Below the pieces are notes generated by a model, which had not been told where the DNA came from, ran no database searches, and was given only the letters and a program-made list of their open reading frames with translations. This document shows positions 1-13,969 of a stretch of 64,000 bases of DNA, one piece after another; position 1 is the first letter of the stretch; every line of letters starts with the position of its first letter. The DNA comes from Phallus indusiatus (Eukaryota; Basidiomycota; Agaricomycetes; Phallales; Phallaceae). The position numbers and the translations under genes were made by a program. Location of the stretch: the NCBI GenBank assembly GCA_027605045.1, contig JAQFWX010000004.1, positions 1,870,683-1,934,682 on the forward strand. Direction: 5' to 3'.

Positions 1-591
1 CTATTAACAAGGCGATAAAGGAAATCTGGTGAATATGTGACAGAATCTAGTATACCTATATCATCTATGTTGATTTGTCGACTGTCGCGCCATGACTCAA
101 CTCGACCAACAATGGAGACGGTAGCGCCAATTTCGCACAATGGTTCCACGGGGGGAGGAAGTACAATGAGAGGAGATTTCGGGCTATGGACGGTTGTACG
201 AGACTTGACAACTGGATGTAAATAGATACATTGTATTGTAGCCGTGCCATCGTCGACTGTGAATCAAATCAACGAGGTCAGGAGACTCTCAAACCTGATT
301 CTGAAGGACGTTTTCAACAGCTGCTCACCGAAATATAGTGATCGGCGGTCGTATATTTTGATTCCAACGACAATACCGACGAAACGGGCTGCACGGAAGG
401 GGACCGTTCCCAGGTACCAGAAAAGATCTTTTACGAGTCGCTAAACTGGGTTGATTTGTTGTGGCATAAAACAACTCACTGTTGGCTCGTTCAGAGGCTG
501 GTACTGCTTCACAAACGTCACGAATGAAGCACTGGGCAACAGAGTCTTTACGGAGAAACCATCGAAGGATATCCTTTGCATTGTCGACCAT
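1..591 (-). CDS. STN1: STN1-like telomere-capping OB-fold protein (partial at left edge)
   Basis: The product resembles Stn1, the OB-fold subunit of the CST complex that caps telomeres and helps fill-in synthesis. Three exons read in phase: 480..591, 329..427 and 1..256, with introns GTGAGT..AAAAG and GTGAGC..CACAG. The residues CFIRDV near residue 20 match the family's N-terminal YIRD segment. They are followed by FWYLGTVPFRAARFVGIVVG and then VDDGTATIQC, the strand pattern of the STN1 OB-fold with its DDGT turn. A second beta stretch (SIVGRVESWRDSRQINIDDI) completes the fold. The C-terminus lies beyond base 1. The ATG at 591 gives about 20 residues before YIRD, as in animal STN1, but the frame is open upstream to 747. 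EFR3 starts divergently at 816. Confidence 0.62.
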
Positions 592-815
592 GTCAGCGAG
601 TTCCGAATCGCGAAACCACTTAGGGTCACGTGCGCCGTAAGCCACACCTGCTTTGGCCGCGCGGGTGAGTTGACGCCCATACGTACGTGTGGGCCGATGC
701 CCATAACACCACGACATCATACACCCTCCCTCGCCGCACTTATACACCGCTCAACTCACGTCGCATTTGTACCATAATAAATCAAAACCATCAAAGCATC
801 GCTCACTAATTTCAT

Positions 816-3800
816 ATGCGTTCACTATTTACCCCACACCACGTCAAGCTGTTACAGGCTTGTTACCCTCCTACTTCAGTTCTCCTCACTACTGGTTCAG
901 AATGCAACCCCAACCCACAAGAGCTTTCTCGTCTCACATACTTCGGATCTAATAATCCTGGAAAAGTAACAAAATTAGCTGGCGAGCTTGAGAAACGCTG
1001 TCGTGTGGAAGCTATTCGAGCCCGAGGCGGGAACGTCAAAGCTCGACTTTCTCTTCTAACATCGCTATCCATATATAAAACACTGGCTGCGGAGTGTCGA
1101 AACGATATCGTCTTGTTTACTTCCAATCTCATATCGGTTGTCTATTTTGTACTGTCCAGTTTCTCGGATGATTTAGAGGTCATTACCAAGGTCACGAGCC
1201 TCGTAAGATCATTTACTTTTCGCTTTTACGAGTCACAAAAATTTCTTTTTCGGCACGCTTTTTTCAGTTTAATGTATGGGCAACCTACACGGATGGCCAA
1301 TTAATCGGTGTGGACCCAGATTTGACAACTACTTACAAGAAAGTTTTGGAGCAATTTGTCAATCTCTGCCGAGACACTATGGATAAAGGAGACGCAGAAC
1401 ACAAAGACAGGTTAGAAATCTTGTTACCCGGCGAAGATAAATCCCTAACTGTTTTTTTAGGAGACGCCTTCTTGGTATTGCGGCATTGACAGGGGTCGTA
1501 ACCTCCGATGCCTTATATCATTCCACATCCGAATTCGCAGCCCAAGTCTCGATTATCGTTCCTAGCATTCTTCGCACTCTAAGAAGTGTGAATGTTGATA
1601 TCCTATCCGAAGAGTCAGTATAACTGTCTGTTTTTCGTTCGCTTTCTCTCTAACCTCGGAGATATCTAGGTCTTCGTTGACTAAACAGAAACCTTCAATA
1701 TCTCCCCACTCGTCCAATTATCCTTCAAAACCTTCAAGCGAGAGAAGAGCGGTTTCCGTTCACATTCATTTAGACAATGGCCCTTCTAATGCTGCCGTAG
1801 TTAACGGGGCGCTGCGCGCCATGCATGCTTTGCTAGACCGTAGTAATGCCCGCCAAATTTCGGAAATTCTCCAAGCTATTTTTGAAGATGCCGAAATGGA
1901 ACGTTGGTGGAGCAATAGGGATTTTTGTCGCTGGCTTGCCTTGGCTCTGCTTGATTGGCTACCGTATCAGCATCGTTATATGATTGCAAAAAAACTCCTA
2001 GACTGTCTAACATCAATCCAGGACATCTCACCATCTTCCGACAAACACTTTGCGATTACCGACATGATCGATACAGTATTCACATCACCCACTCCTTTAG
2101 TTAATCTTTCGACTTCTGATATGCTTTCTTGTTTATTATCACTTCTTATCCGACACGCCACGATTGATTCTACCGATAATTTATTGCCTTCTTTGGTGGA
2201 ATGTATCTCGGCCTTGGGAACCCACATATACTATCAAGACCAAATACAAGACTTGACCGAGGAGCTGATTGGACGTTTGGTATCGTTGCAGGTGAACGGG
2301 ATATTAGGTCGTGGAAGGACGGATAAAGACCCCACCACCGACCAGGGTCTACGTTGCCTGATTTCTTCTCTGAAAGGACTTTATGTTACTGCAAATAAAC
2401 ACGATAATCCCACACCATCTGTTTTATCAGCTGACAAGACAGTGTCTGTCTCAGCTGGACGACAGAGCATATTCACTGTAGATGGCGCTGCGCCCAAACC
2501 GTGTAGACGAACACGCGTTCCACCTGAGATTTGGCAAGACTCACTTGCGTTGCTCTATGAAGCGGACTATGGAGTCAGATCGGAGTACGCGTCGGCTTTA
2601 CTGTGGTTTGTCTGCAAGGAAATGATCGAAGAGCCATTTGCTCTAACGAGTTCAGACTCGGACGACACTGTTGTCCCACGAAGACCCACTCCAGGGATAG
2701 TTACTTCCAATTCATTATCACGCTTTCTTAATGCTTTACACGCCTCTATTTACAATCTTGCAACATCTCCGGCGTTAGGATTGAGTTTCAGCCCTTCTGC
2801 TTCAGTTCATTCTTCAAATCTCCAGCTTCCGTCTCTACCTGCGGTGAATGTGACTAGTGCAACGCCTAACGGTAGTTCTGGTAATCGCAGCGAAGAAATT
2901 TTGGACGAGAATTCCTCTTTGGATAAAATCTCATTGTCGCAAGCTGAACAGAATAATATTCAAGAGGAACGACTTTCTTCGGGATCCCGTTTTCGAAAAC
3001 CATCTCTGCCTCTCGGTTTACTGGAAAAAGGACGTTCTCGAACGAGCTCTCCCCCTGCTGCAACACTATCGGACTATATACATCTTTCCCATATCATTAC
3101 GAGCGTTCATGAGCGAATGCCTGGACATGCTTTATTAGCCGGGGTTCCAATGCTTCTCGCACTTCAGTCATTCGTCCTTCATCGTACGCCTGAATCAAGC
3201 GAATCTGAAAATGAGAAGAGACTTGCCATCTTGGAGCTCACGATTAAAGTATGGGAGACAATCGGTAAAGTCTGGGAATGTGAAGAAATCATTGCGAGTA
3301 CAAAAAAGGTTCAGACCGTTATTCACCTGTCATGTAAAGAAGAACTAACCCATCTGTTAGATCAAGGCCAATTTCTCTTCTAGTTTGTTATCGCATAAAC
3401 TTCCCAATGGGGAATCCGACCTTTCTGAACGTCCTATACCTTGGCCCTCCGTCTCTGGTTTTCGGGGAGACTTGAATGCTTATTGTGTTGACCCCGAACT
3501 CGCGGTTCAAGCCCTGGCCGCTAATCGCAACGCCCAAGTAGTTACGGGGTTAGATCGTCAACACCTTCTACGACACCTAGGTCAAGAATGGTCAATTGAG
3601 CTGGCTCTGAAAGACTGTAATGTCATTTTCCCGAATAGACAATCCAAAGCTAATGAGATTTTTCTTTCTTTTTAGCCGTTGAACAACCGTCTAAGCACGA
3701 TAGTCTTCGTAGTGGCGGTGTTTCGCCCTTTATGAAATTCTCCCCTGCGCTGATGCATATCGAGAACTTATCGCTGCAAAGTCTGGCTAAAACGCAACAT

Positions 3801-4155
3801 GGTGTTGGTGCCACTGATTTACGGGATGCTTTAGAGGGTCGAGGAAGTTCGACGAATCTGGGATTGAGTACTCGACCCTCTTCAATTCGTACTCTTGACC
3901 AGTCGGCACTTAGTCCTAGAGAACGCTTGGGATTAGCGCGATCTAATACACATCGTGGACGGTCCGGAAGCTCTACGCACGTGCAGGACATGTTGGATAA
4001 ACTGGGGATTGGCAAAGACAAGGCCGATCGTGTGCTGAAAGCGTCTTTTCAGATATCCGGACCCAAGTGAGTCTTCGTTGGTGTACCAAGGATGATCTGC
4101 GCTAATGTATGTTTACAGCAAAAATAAACCTCCCCCAACACCTTTCCCGGCATGA
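816..4155 (+). CDS. EFR3: Efr3 plasma-membrane scaffold of the Stt4 PI4-kinase complex
   Basis: Efr3 is the palmitoylated or basic membrane anchor that recruits Ypp1/TTC7 and the Stt4 PI4-kinase to the plasma membrane. Seven exons join in phase: 816-1202, 1268-1410, 1461-1617, 1662-3308, 3361-3616, 3676-4066 and 4119-4155, giving about 1005 residues. The N-terminus (MRSLFTPHHVKLLQACYPP, then NPQELSRLTYFGSNNPGK and LEKRCRVE) is the hallmark conserved block of the family, which fixes the start. The middle is helical-repeat-like (YTDGQLIGVD, GLRCLISSLKGLY). After residue 400 it becomes Ser/Pro-rich and disordered, as in other fungal Efr3 proteins. The tail after 3676 is also low complexity and ends NKPPPTPFPA. 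It converges on VPS52, whose stop lies 165 nt downstream. Confidence 0.88.
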
Positions 4156-4319
4156 GGCCTGTCGACGTCGTTCTTTTTTTGCGGAGGTGATCCGCGTCAT
4201 TCTTTTCCATTTTTTGTTTGTAAATAGCATTATTCACCGGCATACCCATTCATATTAGATAATGCATGAAATTTACATGATTGATAGAGTACAATGAAGG
4301 TATGAAATATGAGTGTGTA

Positions 4320-6486
4320 TCATCGGCGTGTTGATGCGACCCGCCTTCGTGCTTCTTCCTCCCTCTCTTTCCAGAACGCCATCTCAGTCTGAGCTTTCGG
4401 ATGGATTGATGGACCAGGACCACTCTGCAATAAGAAGCCGTTAATACGATCAAATCATAAAGGCTACAACTACACTCACGCTTATAATTTGAAGTAGAAT
4501 CTCGAATATGTTGGACTGGTATGCGGCTGCTTGGCCCGGGTCTTTGAGCTTGGATGATTGAGCGACAATTAATCGATTGAGCTCAGTACGCAATCGTAGC
4601 AGGCTGAAATAAAATTTGTGGCAAATCCGTGTCGACAATTAAATAACTTACTTGGAGAATATCATCGTCTCTTCTTCGTTCTCCGTTAGATAAACAAACG
4701 AAACAAATATCATTGCATATCGTCGCACAACCTTTTCTTATGATAAAAAAATCAACTGTAAAGAGTAAACGAGATGCCTACTTTGTGTATTGTCTCGTCT
4801 CTGACGCCAGTTCTTCCGCTTAAAAATCCAGCGGTCCCAGCATTATCAGCCATCCGTTTCAAATTATCCACCTGACCGTTCATGATGTTCTGAAAAATTG
4901 GCCAAAATTTCAATCGTAAACCAAGAAGGAATGTTTCCAGAGGAATACAGCCTCGTTTTTGCACTTCACCCAAGATGCATTCCGCCAGCCGAATCATAGT
5001 CAATAGGGGTATCACTGGAAGAACATTGTCTAGCAGGCTTTGTGAAAATGTCTTTAAGAGAATAAATGGTCATTGCATGCAAAAAAAAGGAGAGAAATGC
5101 ATATTTACTTGACAGTACTCCAATACTGGATCAAAAATCTGTTTCCAGATCTTTTCAAAAACAACCAATTTTTCCTTAGGAGTCTCTCTCAAATGTTCCG
5201 AGTCTATGACATTGACTTGAGGAATGGTGCTATTGCTCCGATCAGCGATAGGAGACTGTATGGTCGGCTGAGGATTTGGATCGAAGAATCTTGAGATAAA
5301 AGTGAATTCGGAACTACCATTATCCATCAAAACCATTAGCATTGAACGAAACAGCGCTTCGACAGGCTCTTTCTTAATCAAATTTTCAAAGGTCCGCTGT
5401 TATGAATGATAATTTAGTCTTACGTGGTTTTTATCATCCGCCATATAGGCTAAGACTACGCTGGGTCCGTCTAAACGGGAATACTCTAGACGTTTTATAT
5501 CATAAGATTGTTCTGCCGTGTTTTCTAAGGCAGTTATGTATTCAGCTTTTTCAACTGTCCGGCCCTGAAAAAAATAAACTTAAAGCTGATAGTTAAGAGA
5601 GATTCTACAGACCTTAAGCCATCCCAATGAGCGTATATATCTCCGGAAGCCCGTTTCATAGAATAATCGTGCTGAAGTGACGTATGTATATTGAATTTCG
5701 TATGCGATTGGCGAGGCATGTCGTTGTAAAAAGACATATAACGTGCGAAATTTGAGTAATATGGATGTTTGTAGAACTTGTATATTTGTGCTAACGTTAT
5801 TTCTAATGGGCTGGAATAACGCTAAGAAAAAAGCTCGAAGTTTTGTTGCAGCCTGTTTGAGGTAGTTGAATGTGTGCATAATCTAGTAAAAAGCTACGTT
5901 GAAAACGAACCACTATCCGAAGACCTTCAACGATTTCACTCAAGGAGCGAACGGCCTTGACTCGTTGACGAGATTTTAAAGAGTCTAGTCGAGCTGCAAG
6001 CTCAGGTATAGCAGTTAGCCAACTCTCTCCTACGTCAGTGTCGAGAATAGTTTCTGTCAGAGATGGAGAGATGGATATATGTGATATAAGGTCGGATAAA
6101 GGTCGTTCGATTTTCTGTTACGAAAACGATCAGTTGTTTGTGCCGACATGGCAATTAAGCCAATGCAGATTACCCGTCGACTTTTCAAACGATTTTCGAT
6201 ATCTCTGCTTTTTTCTTGCAAACTCGAGATTTGCCCTGATACAGCGGAGAGGTCATTTTGAAATGTGGAGAAAAAGGATTCGAGGGAATCTAAGAGACCA
6301 AGGCTTGTCTAGAACTCATGTTAGCAAATACTAAGCAAAGCGCGTTATTAGACATACTTCAATCTGTTCGTGTAACTCAACGAAGCTAGTCGCATTGCTA
6401 GCTGTGGGTTAAACATTAAAAACAGAAAATTTTGGGATAGTAAAAGATAACTACAGACCTGGTATAATTTCCTCTTGCAATGACAT
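4320..6486 (-). CDS. VPS52: Vps52, GARP/EARP tethering complex subunit
   Basis: Vps52 is a subunit of the GARP complex that tethers endosome-derived vesicles at the Golgi. The gene reads through many short introns. A 28-nt first exon (6459..6486, MSLQEEIIP) is followed by ATSFVELHEQIE and a coiled coil, LLDSLESFFSTFQNDLSAVS. Then come KIERPLSDLISHI and the conserved TKLRAFFLALFQPIR..TNIQVLQ block near 5800. The C-terminal half has FRSMLMVLMDNGSSEFTF, FDPVLEYCQ, PLETFLLGLRLKFWPIFQ and RRYAMIFVSF..MIFS. The last exon ends PKAQTEMAFWKEREEEARRR. These match Vps52 order throughout. The start at 6486 is the first ATG after an in-frame TAG, but an upstream exon carrying GFGRDYV is possible. RPN11 begins 128 nt away, head to head. 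Confidence 0.83.
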
Positions 6487-6614
6487 GGCTCTGGCGCCGC
6501 GCGGGATGATGATGGGTATCGTGACATAATCACGTCCAAATCCAGGCCTGTCCGTACGCGTCAGCTATCGCGCAAGTCATTCCAAGAAACTACCACCACA
6601 CCACATACAAAACC
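6487..6614. promoter_or_regulatory. Shared divergent promoter VPS52/RPN11
   Basis: Only 128 nt separate the VPS52 start codon (6486, -) from the RPN11 start codon (6615, +). Both promoters and both 5' leaders must fit here, so a bidirectional promoter is inferred from geometry alone. I did not recognise a proteasome-associated control element or a TATA box. Confidence 0.4.
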
Positions 6615-7699
6615 ATGGACGTGACTGCAATGCTACAGCAGGCCCAACAGGCACGCGATGCCACCATTGGCGATGTACCCATACCCGACAAGTGAGTGGT
6701 TATTATACATCATAGACCAAAAGTTTCTGACAACGTCGTAGCGGCGAAGTGATCCACATTTCGTCACTGGCTCTTTTAAAAATGTTGAAACATGGTCGCG
6801 CGGGAGTGCCAATGGAGGTTATGGGTCTCATGCTGGGAGAGTTCGTTGACGAATACACAGTACAAGTCATTGACGTCTTTGCTATGCCTCAGAGTGGGAC
6901 AACTGTAACAGTCGAAAGTGTTGACCACGCCTTCCAACAACGGATGGCAGACATGCTGAAACAGACAGGCCGACCTGAAATTGTCGTAGGATGGTATCAT
7001 TCACACCCTGGGTTTGGATGCTGGCTGTCTAGTGTTGACGTTAGCACCCAGCAGGTTCGGAAATTTTGCCGCCCTTTTGCCAAGTCATGATTTGACGTTC
7101 TGTCTCAAAGTCATTTGAAGCTTTAGATCCTCGTTCGGTTGCCGTTGTAATCGATCCCATTCAATCCGTCAAAGGAAAGGTCGTAATCGACGCATTCCGT
7201 CTAATCAACCCCAGTCCCGCTGCTCTCGGACGCGAACCTCGTCAGACGACATCGAACATTGGCTACATTAATAAGCCCTCCATTCAGTCACTTATTCACG
7301 GCCTTAACAGACATTATTACTCCATATCAGTCAACTATCGAAAGACGGAATTAGAACAGGCCATGCTGATGAATTTGCATAAACGAAACTGGACAGAAGG
7401 TTTGAAGTTGAAGGACTTCCAACAACACCAGCAATTAAATGAAAAGTCTGTTAAGGTGCATCTTTCTATTGCAAGATTTGCAAGATAGTTATGCTGACGT
7501 CTCTACCTAGTCGATGTTGTCACTATCCGAGGCTTACAATAAATCCGTACAAGAGGAGTCGACACTGACGCCTGAACAACTTAAAACACGACATGTGGGT
7601 AAACAGGATCCTAAACGTCATTTAGAGGAAGCGGTCGAGAAAGTGATGGGTGACCAAGTTGTCCAAAATTTAGGCACGATGATTCTTGCTGAGCTATAG
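6615..7699 (+). CDS. RPN11: Rpn11, JAMM deubiquitinase of the 26S proteasome lid
   Basis: Rpn11 is the zinc metalloprotease that removes ubiquitin chains en bloc as substrates enter the 26S proteasome. Four exons (6615-6691, 6742-7054, 7111-7455, 7511-7699) give 307 residues, the usual family length of about 308. The MPN core is complete: the catalytic Glu lies in [12 protein letters not shown], and the JAMM motif H-x-H-x10-D is visible in [34 protein letters not shown] follows, then the Rpn8-pairing C-terminal region with [17 protein letters not shown] and [12 protein letters not shown]. The splice joining TQQ to SFEAL matches orthologues exactly. The gene looks intact, with no missing residue. 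Confidence 0.95.
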
Positions 7700-7818
7700 G
7701 GTTCAGATATTCATGTAGTACTATATATCTAACACTTTTCGAAATCATCATTTTACACGTTCGCTATAAACTCGGTGGAAACTACAGTCGCGTTACATAA
7801 TGATCACGTTTGTTCTCA

Positions 7819-9290
7819 ATGTCGTTTGTTCGTAAACATACCTCCAATGCGTCAGCGTCCAGCAGCACACACTCAACCCCCGGCGTAGCGTACCAAACGA
7901 TATCTACAGGAATACCGTCCTTGGATGACATTCTTGGCGGAGGATTGCCGTTTGGGTCGGTGTTATTAGTCTTGGGCACCGACCTGCATACTAGTTATCC
8001 GGACCTCATTCACCGCTACTTCGTTGCCCAAGGCCTGGCTTCCGGGCATGATGTGATCGTTGTGGGAAAAGACGCAGAGGAAATGGTATCCAATTGCATG
8101 TGGATGCAATTACCTGAAATAGCCGATAGAAACGACAACGATGATGACAATGAGTCGTCTTCAATGGAGTCGGCCCGAAGCTTGGGGATAAAGATCGCGT
8201 GGAGATATGAAAACATGAAGCAATTCCAGACAAGTGTCGCTCACGAAGGGTTTGTTTTAGTCCTACACTAGATTTTCTTAGCCTCACAGTGAAGTCTTGA
8301 AGATCGACGCGGAGCAGCTACCCACTCGATCTTACTATGCGGATACCAGACCATATTCTAAAAGGAGCGATATCCTCCGAGCAACTACATTATATGCATG
8401 CAGATAAAAAATTTTCGCTTCCTTGGACGCGCTTTTTATGAGCAAACCAAAGTATTTTTATCTCCCTGCTGCTTTTGAAATCATGCATCATTCTTATAAC
8501 GGTCCAGCGACATTTTTCGGCTGTCGATTCCACTGTTAGGTTCACCAGACTGGGGTGATCTGTCGCCTTCAGTATGATTCACTCTATTTGAGAGCCGTTT
8601 GACAAGATCTAATCGTTTTGCAACAGGATTTGTTGCGGTTCTTGCATAGATTGCGTGCTCTGTTGCGACAGCACGCCACACGTGTGTGTGCTTGCGTTTC
8701 TTTGCCAGTTTGGCTTTTGAAAGATGATTTCGGTGGTGCTGGCTGGTTGAAAAAATTAGCATTGCTGTCGGACGGATGTATAAGATTGCAATCATTCGCT
8801 GGTAGGTGTGGGGTAAATACAGGCATCATGAAAGGTCTCATTCGATTCTGAAGCCGACCCATGGCTTTCGGCCATGTTCCCGAGCCAGCATGGGCTAGTT
8901 CATATTGAAAATCTCCCTGTTCCGTACAGTCTCGTAACACCGAGTGACCGATTCTCGGAACTGCGAGGGCTGTCAAGCTTTTCATCAACGGACACGGGCG
9001 GGGGTGAAAACAATTTAGCATTCAAATGCACTCGGAAGAGATTTATTATTGAGACATTGCATCTGGATGTTGAAGGCGGAGTTAGCGAACGTCGGACGAC
9101 CGCATCAACGGTCGCTGATAGCGCCCCTTCTTCAAAGCCTTCCAGCGACACAGTGCTGGCATCGGTGCCCATTATCAGAGAAGAGCCGACTCCGGCATCA
9201 TCCGAAGTTGTCGTCGGTGGCAAAAACACAAAGAAGAAGAAGAAGAAAGTGAATTTTCAGAACGACCGACCGGACGTCTATGATTTTTGA
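7819..9290 (+). CDS. ELP4: Elp4, Elongator complex subunit, with a probable frame break
   Basis: Elp4 is one of the RecA-like Elp4-5-6 ring subunits of Elongator, which modifies wobble uridines of tRNAs. Exons read are 7819-8249, 8318-8451, 8508-8571, 8627-8801 and 8854-9290. Family signatures are STGIPSLDDILGGGLPFGSV, KIAWRYENMKQFQ, DLTMRIPD, IPLLGSPDWGDL, FLHRLRALLRQH, PSQHGLVHIENLP and ENNLAFKCTRKR, ending in a lysine run and DRPDVYDF. Exon 2 starts in one frame (YPLDLTMRIP..YMHADKK) but its 3' part makes sense only in another (ASLDALFMSKP joined to NDIFRLSIP). The change falls at the A6T4 run 8406-8415, and no GT donor exists between 8318 and 8451. A missing base or a real lesion is likely. 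Confidence 0.82.
8406..8415 (+). other. Frame break in ELP4 exon 2 at an A6T4 run
   Basis: Upstream of this run the Elp4 frame is GAT AAA AAA TTT. Downstream the conserved frame needs one additional base (.. ATT TTC GCT TCC TTG). The exon contains no GT dinucleotide that would allow an intron here. It is best explained by one missing base in the homopolymer of this assembly, or by a true 1-nt deletion. Confidence 0.6.
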
Positions 9291-9566
9291 TAGGAATTTG
9301 CTCAATCTCCGGGCTATGTAGTCTGTATTCTTCTGTACTATTCAGGTAACTTACGAGAGGCGCTTCCAGTTCCCGCTGTGTATGTCTGTCACCATCTCAC
9401 TCCATCTCATCATTAAATAAATTATCGTGCCATATTAATTCATTTCATATTCGTGTTAGTGTATCATATTTGTAAATTCTTATCGATCAAAGAAGGCTCG
9501 TACGATGTAGGTGCACCCTGGTGTCCCCCAAAATCGAAAAACACATATAAGCAGACGCCCGATCCC

Positions 9567-11078
<1,512 letters not shown>

Positions 11079-11352
11079 TGCTATCTTATACATATCAAGT
11101 ACTTTTCTGAAAAAATAATTCCGTTTAATTGGCTTATCGGCACCTTTCGGCAGAGCTGCATTATCTACTGTGCACAAATATATTTTTTTCCCAAGACCAT
11201 ATCTCAAGAAGGTATATTGTTGTGCCTATCTAACACCCACGACTGCGTGAGGAGTTTATAACTCCACGAGTGATGTTAACGTCCTGCGAGGGCTGGTTTA
11301 CCTTTCTCTCCCTCTTCTGTTCCCTCCATCTCGTTTAGGGCAGCATTAAGTA

Positions 11353-13840
11353 ATGTCAGCTGGCAAAAATTCCGAAAAGGAGGAAGTTCAAACTTATATC
11401 GACGAAAAGCGCCCGGCCTCGGAATTGAGCTATGATATTGAAGACGGTGACGAGGCTCTCGAACTCGTAGGTACCCTACGATCGACACAGTTCAGCGAGG
11501 AATACAATTTGAAATTAAGACGAAAATTGGTATATGGGTAGCAAGTGTCATGCTTCGGAACACGACTAATTCAAAACGCAGGATCTTCTAATTCCTCCGA
11601 TTTGTGCTGCTGTCTACTTTACGCAATTTTTGGACAAGACTTCACTTAATTATGCTAGGTAGATTTGGATGCTTCCTATATTTTAAGGGAAAAACGTTGA
11701 TACTGACCTGTATCTAGTATCATGGGACTACCTATCACTGGTCAACACTACAATCTCGTCTCCCTTGCCTTTTATGCTGGTAACGCATACGGTACCATTC
11801 TTCGCCTTAATAGATTCTAAACAAAACCAAGGTTTCCTCGTGTGGGAATTTCCTACCATGTATATTTCTCAAAAGACGAGAATTGCCAAATACTTAGGTT
11901 CGATCTTTACGTGGACAGTCTTTTGATTAATGATGCAATACTAGTTCGGTATACCTTCAGGTGCCAATATTGTTCTTTGGGGTATCATACTTATGCTACA
12001 TGCTGCCGCACCGTCTTTCGGTCCATTTTTTGCGTTGCGCTTTCTGTTGGGTATTTATCATCATTAACTAATCATTGCCGTTAATACCGACTCATGGTTT
12101 GGTTTATGCCATACTAGGAATGTGCGAAAGCTGCGTTGCGCCCACTCTTATCTTGCTGATTTCAATGTTCTACAAGAAATCAGAGCAGGTGAACGAATTG
12201 AGTTTCAACATACATGTACATGAACTGAATTAGACTATAGGCTAGCCGTATCTCCTGGTTCTATGTTATGGTGCGCCTTGCTCATCTGTCTGAAAGACTT
12301 TTTTTCGTTTATAGAGTATTATCAAAGAATGCGCTCACGCAGATTTTTGGAGGTTTTGTGGCATATGGCATTGTGAGCTTTTCTTTGAAAAATTGATTAG
12401 TTGTCTATTGTCTCATAAGACCTCAGTCCTTCTCCAATTCCCCGACCCTTCCCCCATATAAGGTCTTGTACGTTTTATTAGGAGGATTAGCCATTTTAGT
12501 AGGACTGGTTGTTCTGATTTGGCTACCGGATTCTCCTGTACACGCCCGTTTCCTTACCAAGGAAGAGAGGATTGCAGCTCTAGAACGGGTACGAGATGAT
12601 CAAGGAGGTACAGCAAATAAGCGTTTCAAAAAGGAGCAGGTAAAATAACGTTCATTTGGAGAATCTCTAGCATGCTTCATAACTTTATGTCAAGGTTTGG
12701 GAAGCTCTCACCGATATTCGAACTTGGCTCATCGTTGTCACGACATTAACGAGTGAGCTTCCACGGTTGACACTCGAAGCTGATCAATTAATTGTCGTTT
12801 ATACAGCCAGCATCCCAAACGGAGGATTGAGCAATTTCAGTAATATAATCATTGAAGTGAGTGACGCATAAGCCATTCACATAGATCGTAAGCGGGTGGT
12901 TGTTTAAACTGTCATACAGCATTTCGGTTACACAGCACGTCAAACATTAATTCTCTCCACTCCTGCTGGGGCGCTCGGAGCGGTTACCACTCTTCTCTGT
13001 GGATGGTACTCGGATAAAAGGTAATTTTTCTCTATTTTCAAGAATAACATGGATGGACTATTTATATTCCAACAGAACGAAAGGATGGTTCCAATTATTT
13101 TCGCTCTGGTAGAAAATTGCTTCTGTAACGAGAATAACTGATGTTTTAATGATGGTTCAGGTTCCTACTATCATCGGTTCTGCACTGCTAGTTGGCCTGA
13201 ATGGTTCTCATGCGAAAGGTAAATACGCAGAGTCAGGACCGTACGAATACAATATTGAGCGGTTTAGGTGTCTTATTGTTTGGGGCCTACCTCATTGGAA
13301 CATTCGGTTCTTCTTTATCTAGTGTATATGCATGGAATGCTAGTAATACTGGCGGTCATACAAAGAAAGGTATAATTCCCTGTACATAAAATCGATAACG
13401 ATCACTAATGGGCTATACGATAGTCACCATCAATTCTATAACCCTGGTGGCTTTCGCATTGGGAATATTGCTGGTATATTTTTTGTTCTTAGTATCAATT
13501 TAACATCTTTGAGTTTGGAGTTAATTAGGCGCTGAAACTTTCCAGCCTAAAGATGCTCCCAGTTACATTCCTGGAAAAATCGCTATCTTAGTATTGATGT
13601 CTGCTCAGATATTTATATGTTTGTTGTTGAGATGGGTGAACCTATACCTTAATCGGAAGAAACGTCGTGTTCTGGAGGAAGAAAAGGCCCGCAGAGGATG
13701 GACAGATGAGGATATCGAGAAAGAACGACAGAAACATGCATTTTTGGATTTAACAGACAAACAGTAAGTGGCTTATCTAGTTCAAATCGTCATGGCTTAC
13801 CCCCATTTCTAGAAATATGTTCTTTGTTTATACTGCGTAA
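11353..13840 (+). CDS. Dal5/allantoate-permease-type major facilitator transporter
   Basis: This is a 12-helix MFS protein of the anion:cation symporter (Dal5/Tna1-like) group, probably a plasma-membrane carrier for an organic acid or nitrogen compound; I cannot assign the substrate. It is split into more than a dozen small exons. Recognisable segments in order are LLIPPICAAVYFTQFLDKTS, LNYASIMGLPITGQHYNLVS, FLVWEFPTMYISQKTRIAKY, ANIVLWGIILMLHAAAPSF, ESCVAPTLILLISMFYKKSE, NALTQIFGGFVAYG, PPYKVLYVLLGGLAILVG, LPDSPVHARFLTKEER, PNGGLSNFSNIII, GYTARQTLILSTPAGALG, MVPIIFALVPTIIGS and YAWNASNTGGHTKK. The cytoplasmic tail has EEEKARRGWTDEDIEKERQK and ends LTDKQNMFFVYTA. The cytosolic N-terminus is acidic, as is usual in the family. 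Confidence 0.85.
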
Positions 13841-13969
13841 ATGTATTGACTTGCCGTACTTTTATTACATGTAAATGTGACAGCGCGCGTGACGTTACGC
13901 ATTGAATCGCGTCCTCCTTGCTACCTGTATATCTCAGAAATTCTCAACATTTCGTGGCTTGGAAAAAAT

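Noticed and set aside
8406..8415. Programmed ribosomal frameshift in ELP4
   Set aside because: The run does not form a proper X XXY YYZ heptamer in the zero frame and no such event is known for Elp4; a missing base is simpler.
13011..13090. Apparent single-base loss in the MFS transporter at AAAA 13016-13019
   Set aside because: An acceptor at AACGAAAG (about 13086) instead of CAACAG restores phase and gives SDKR-MVPIIFAL, so no error is required.
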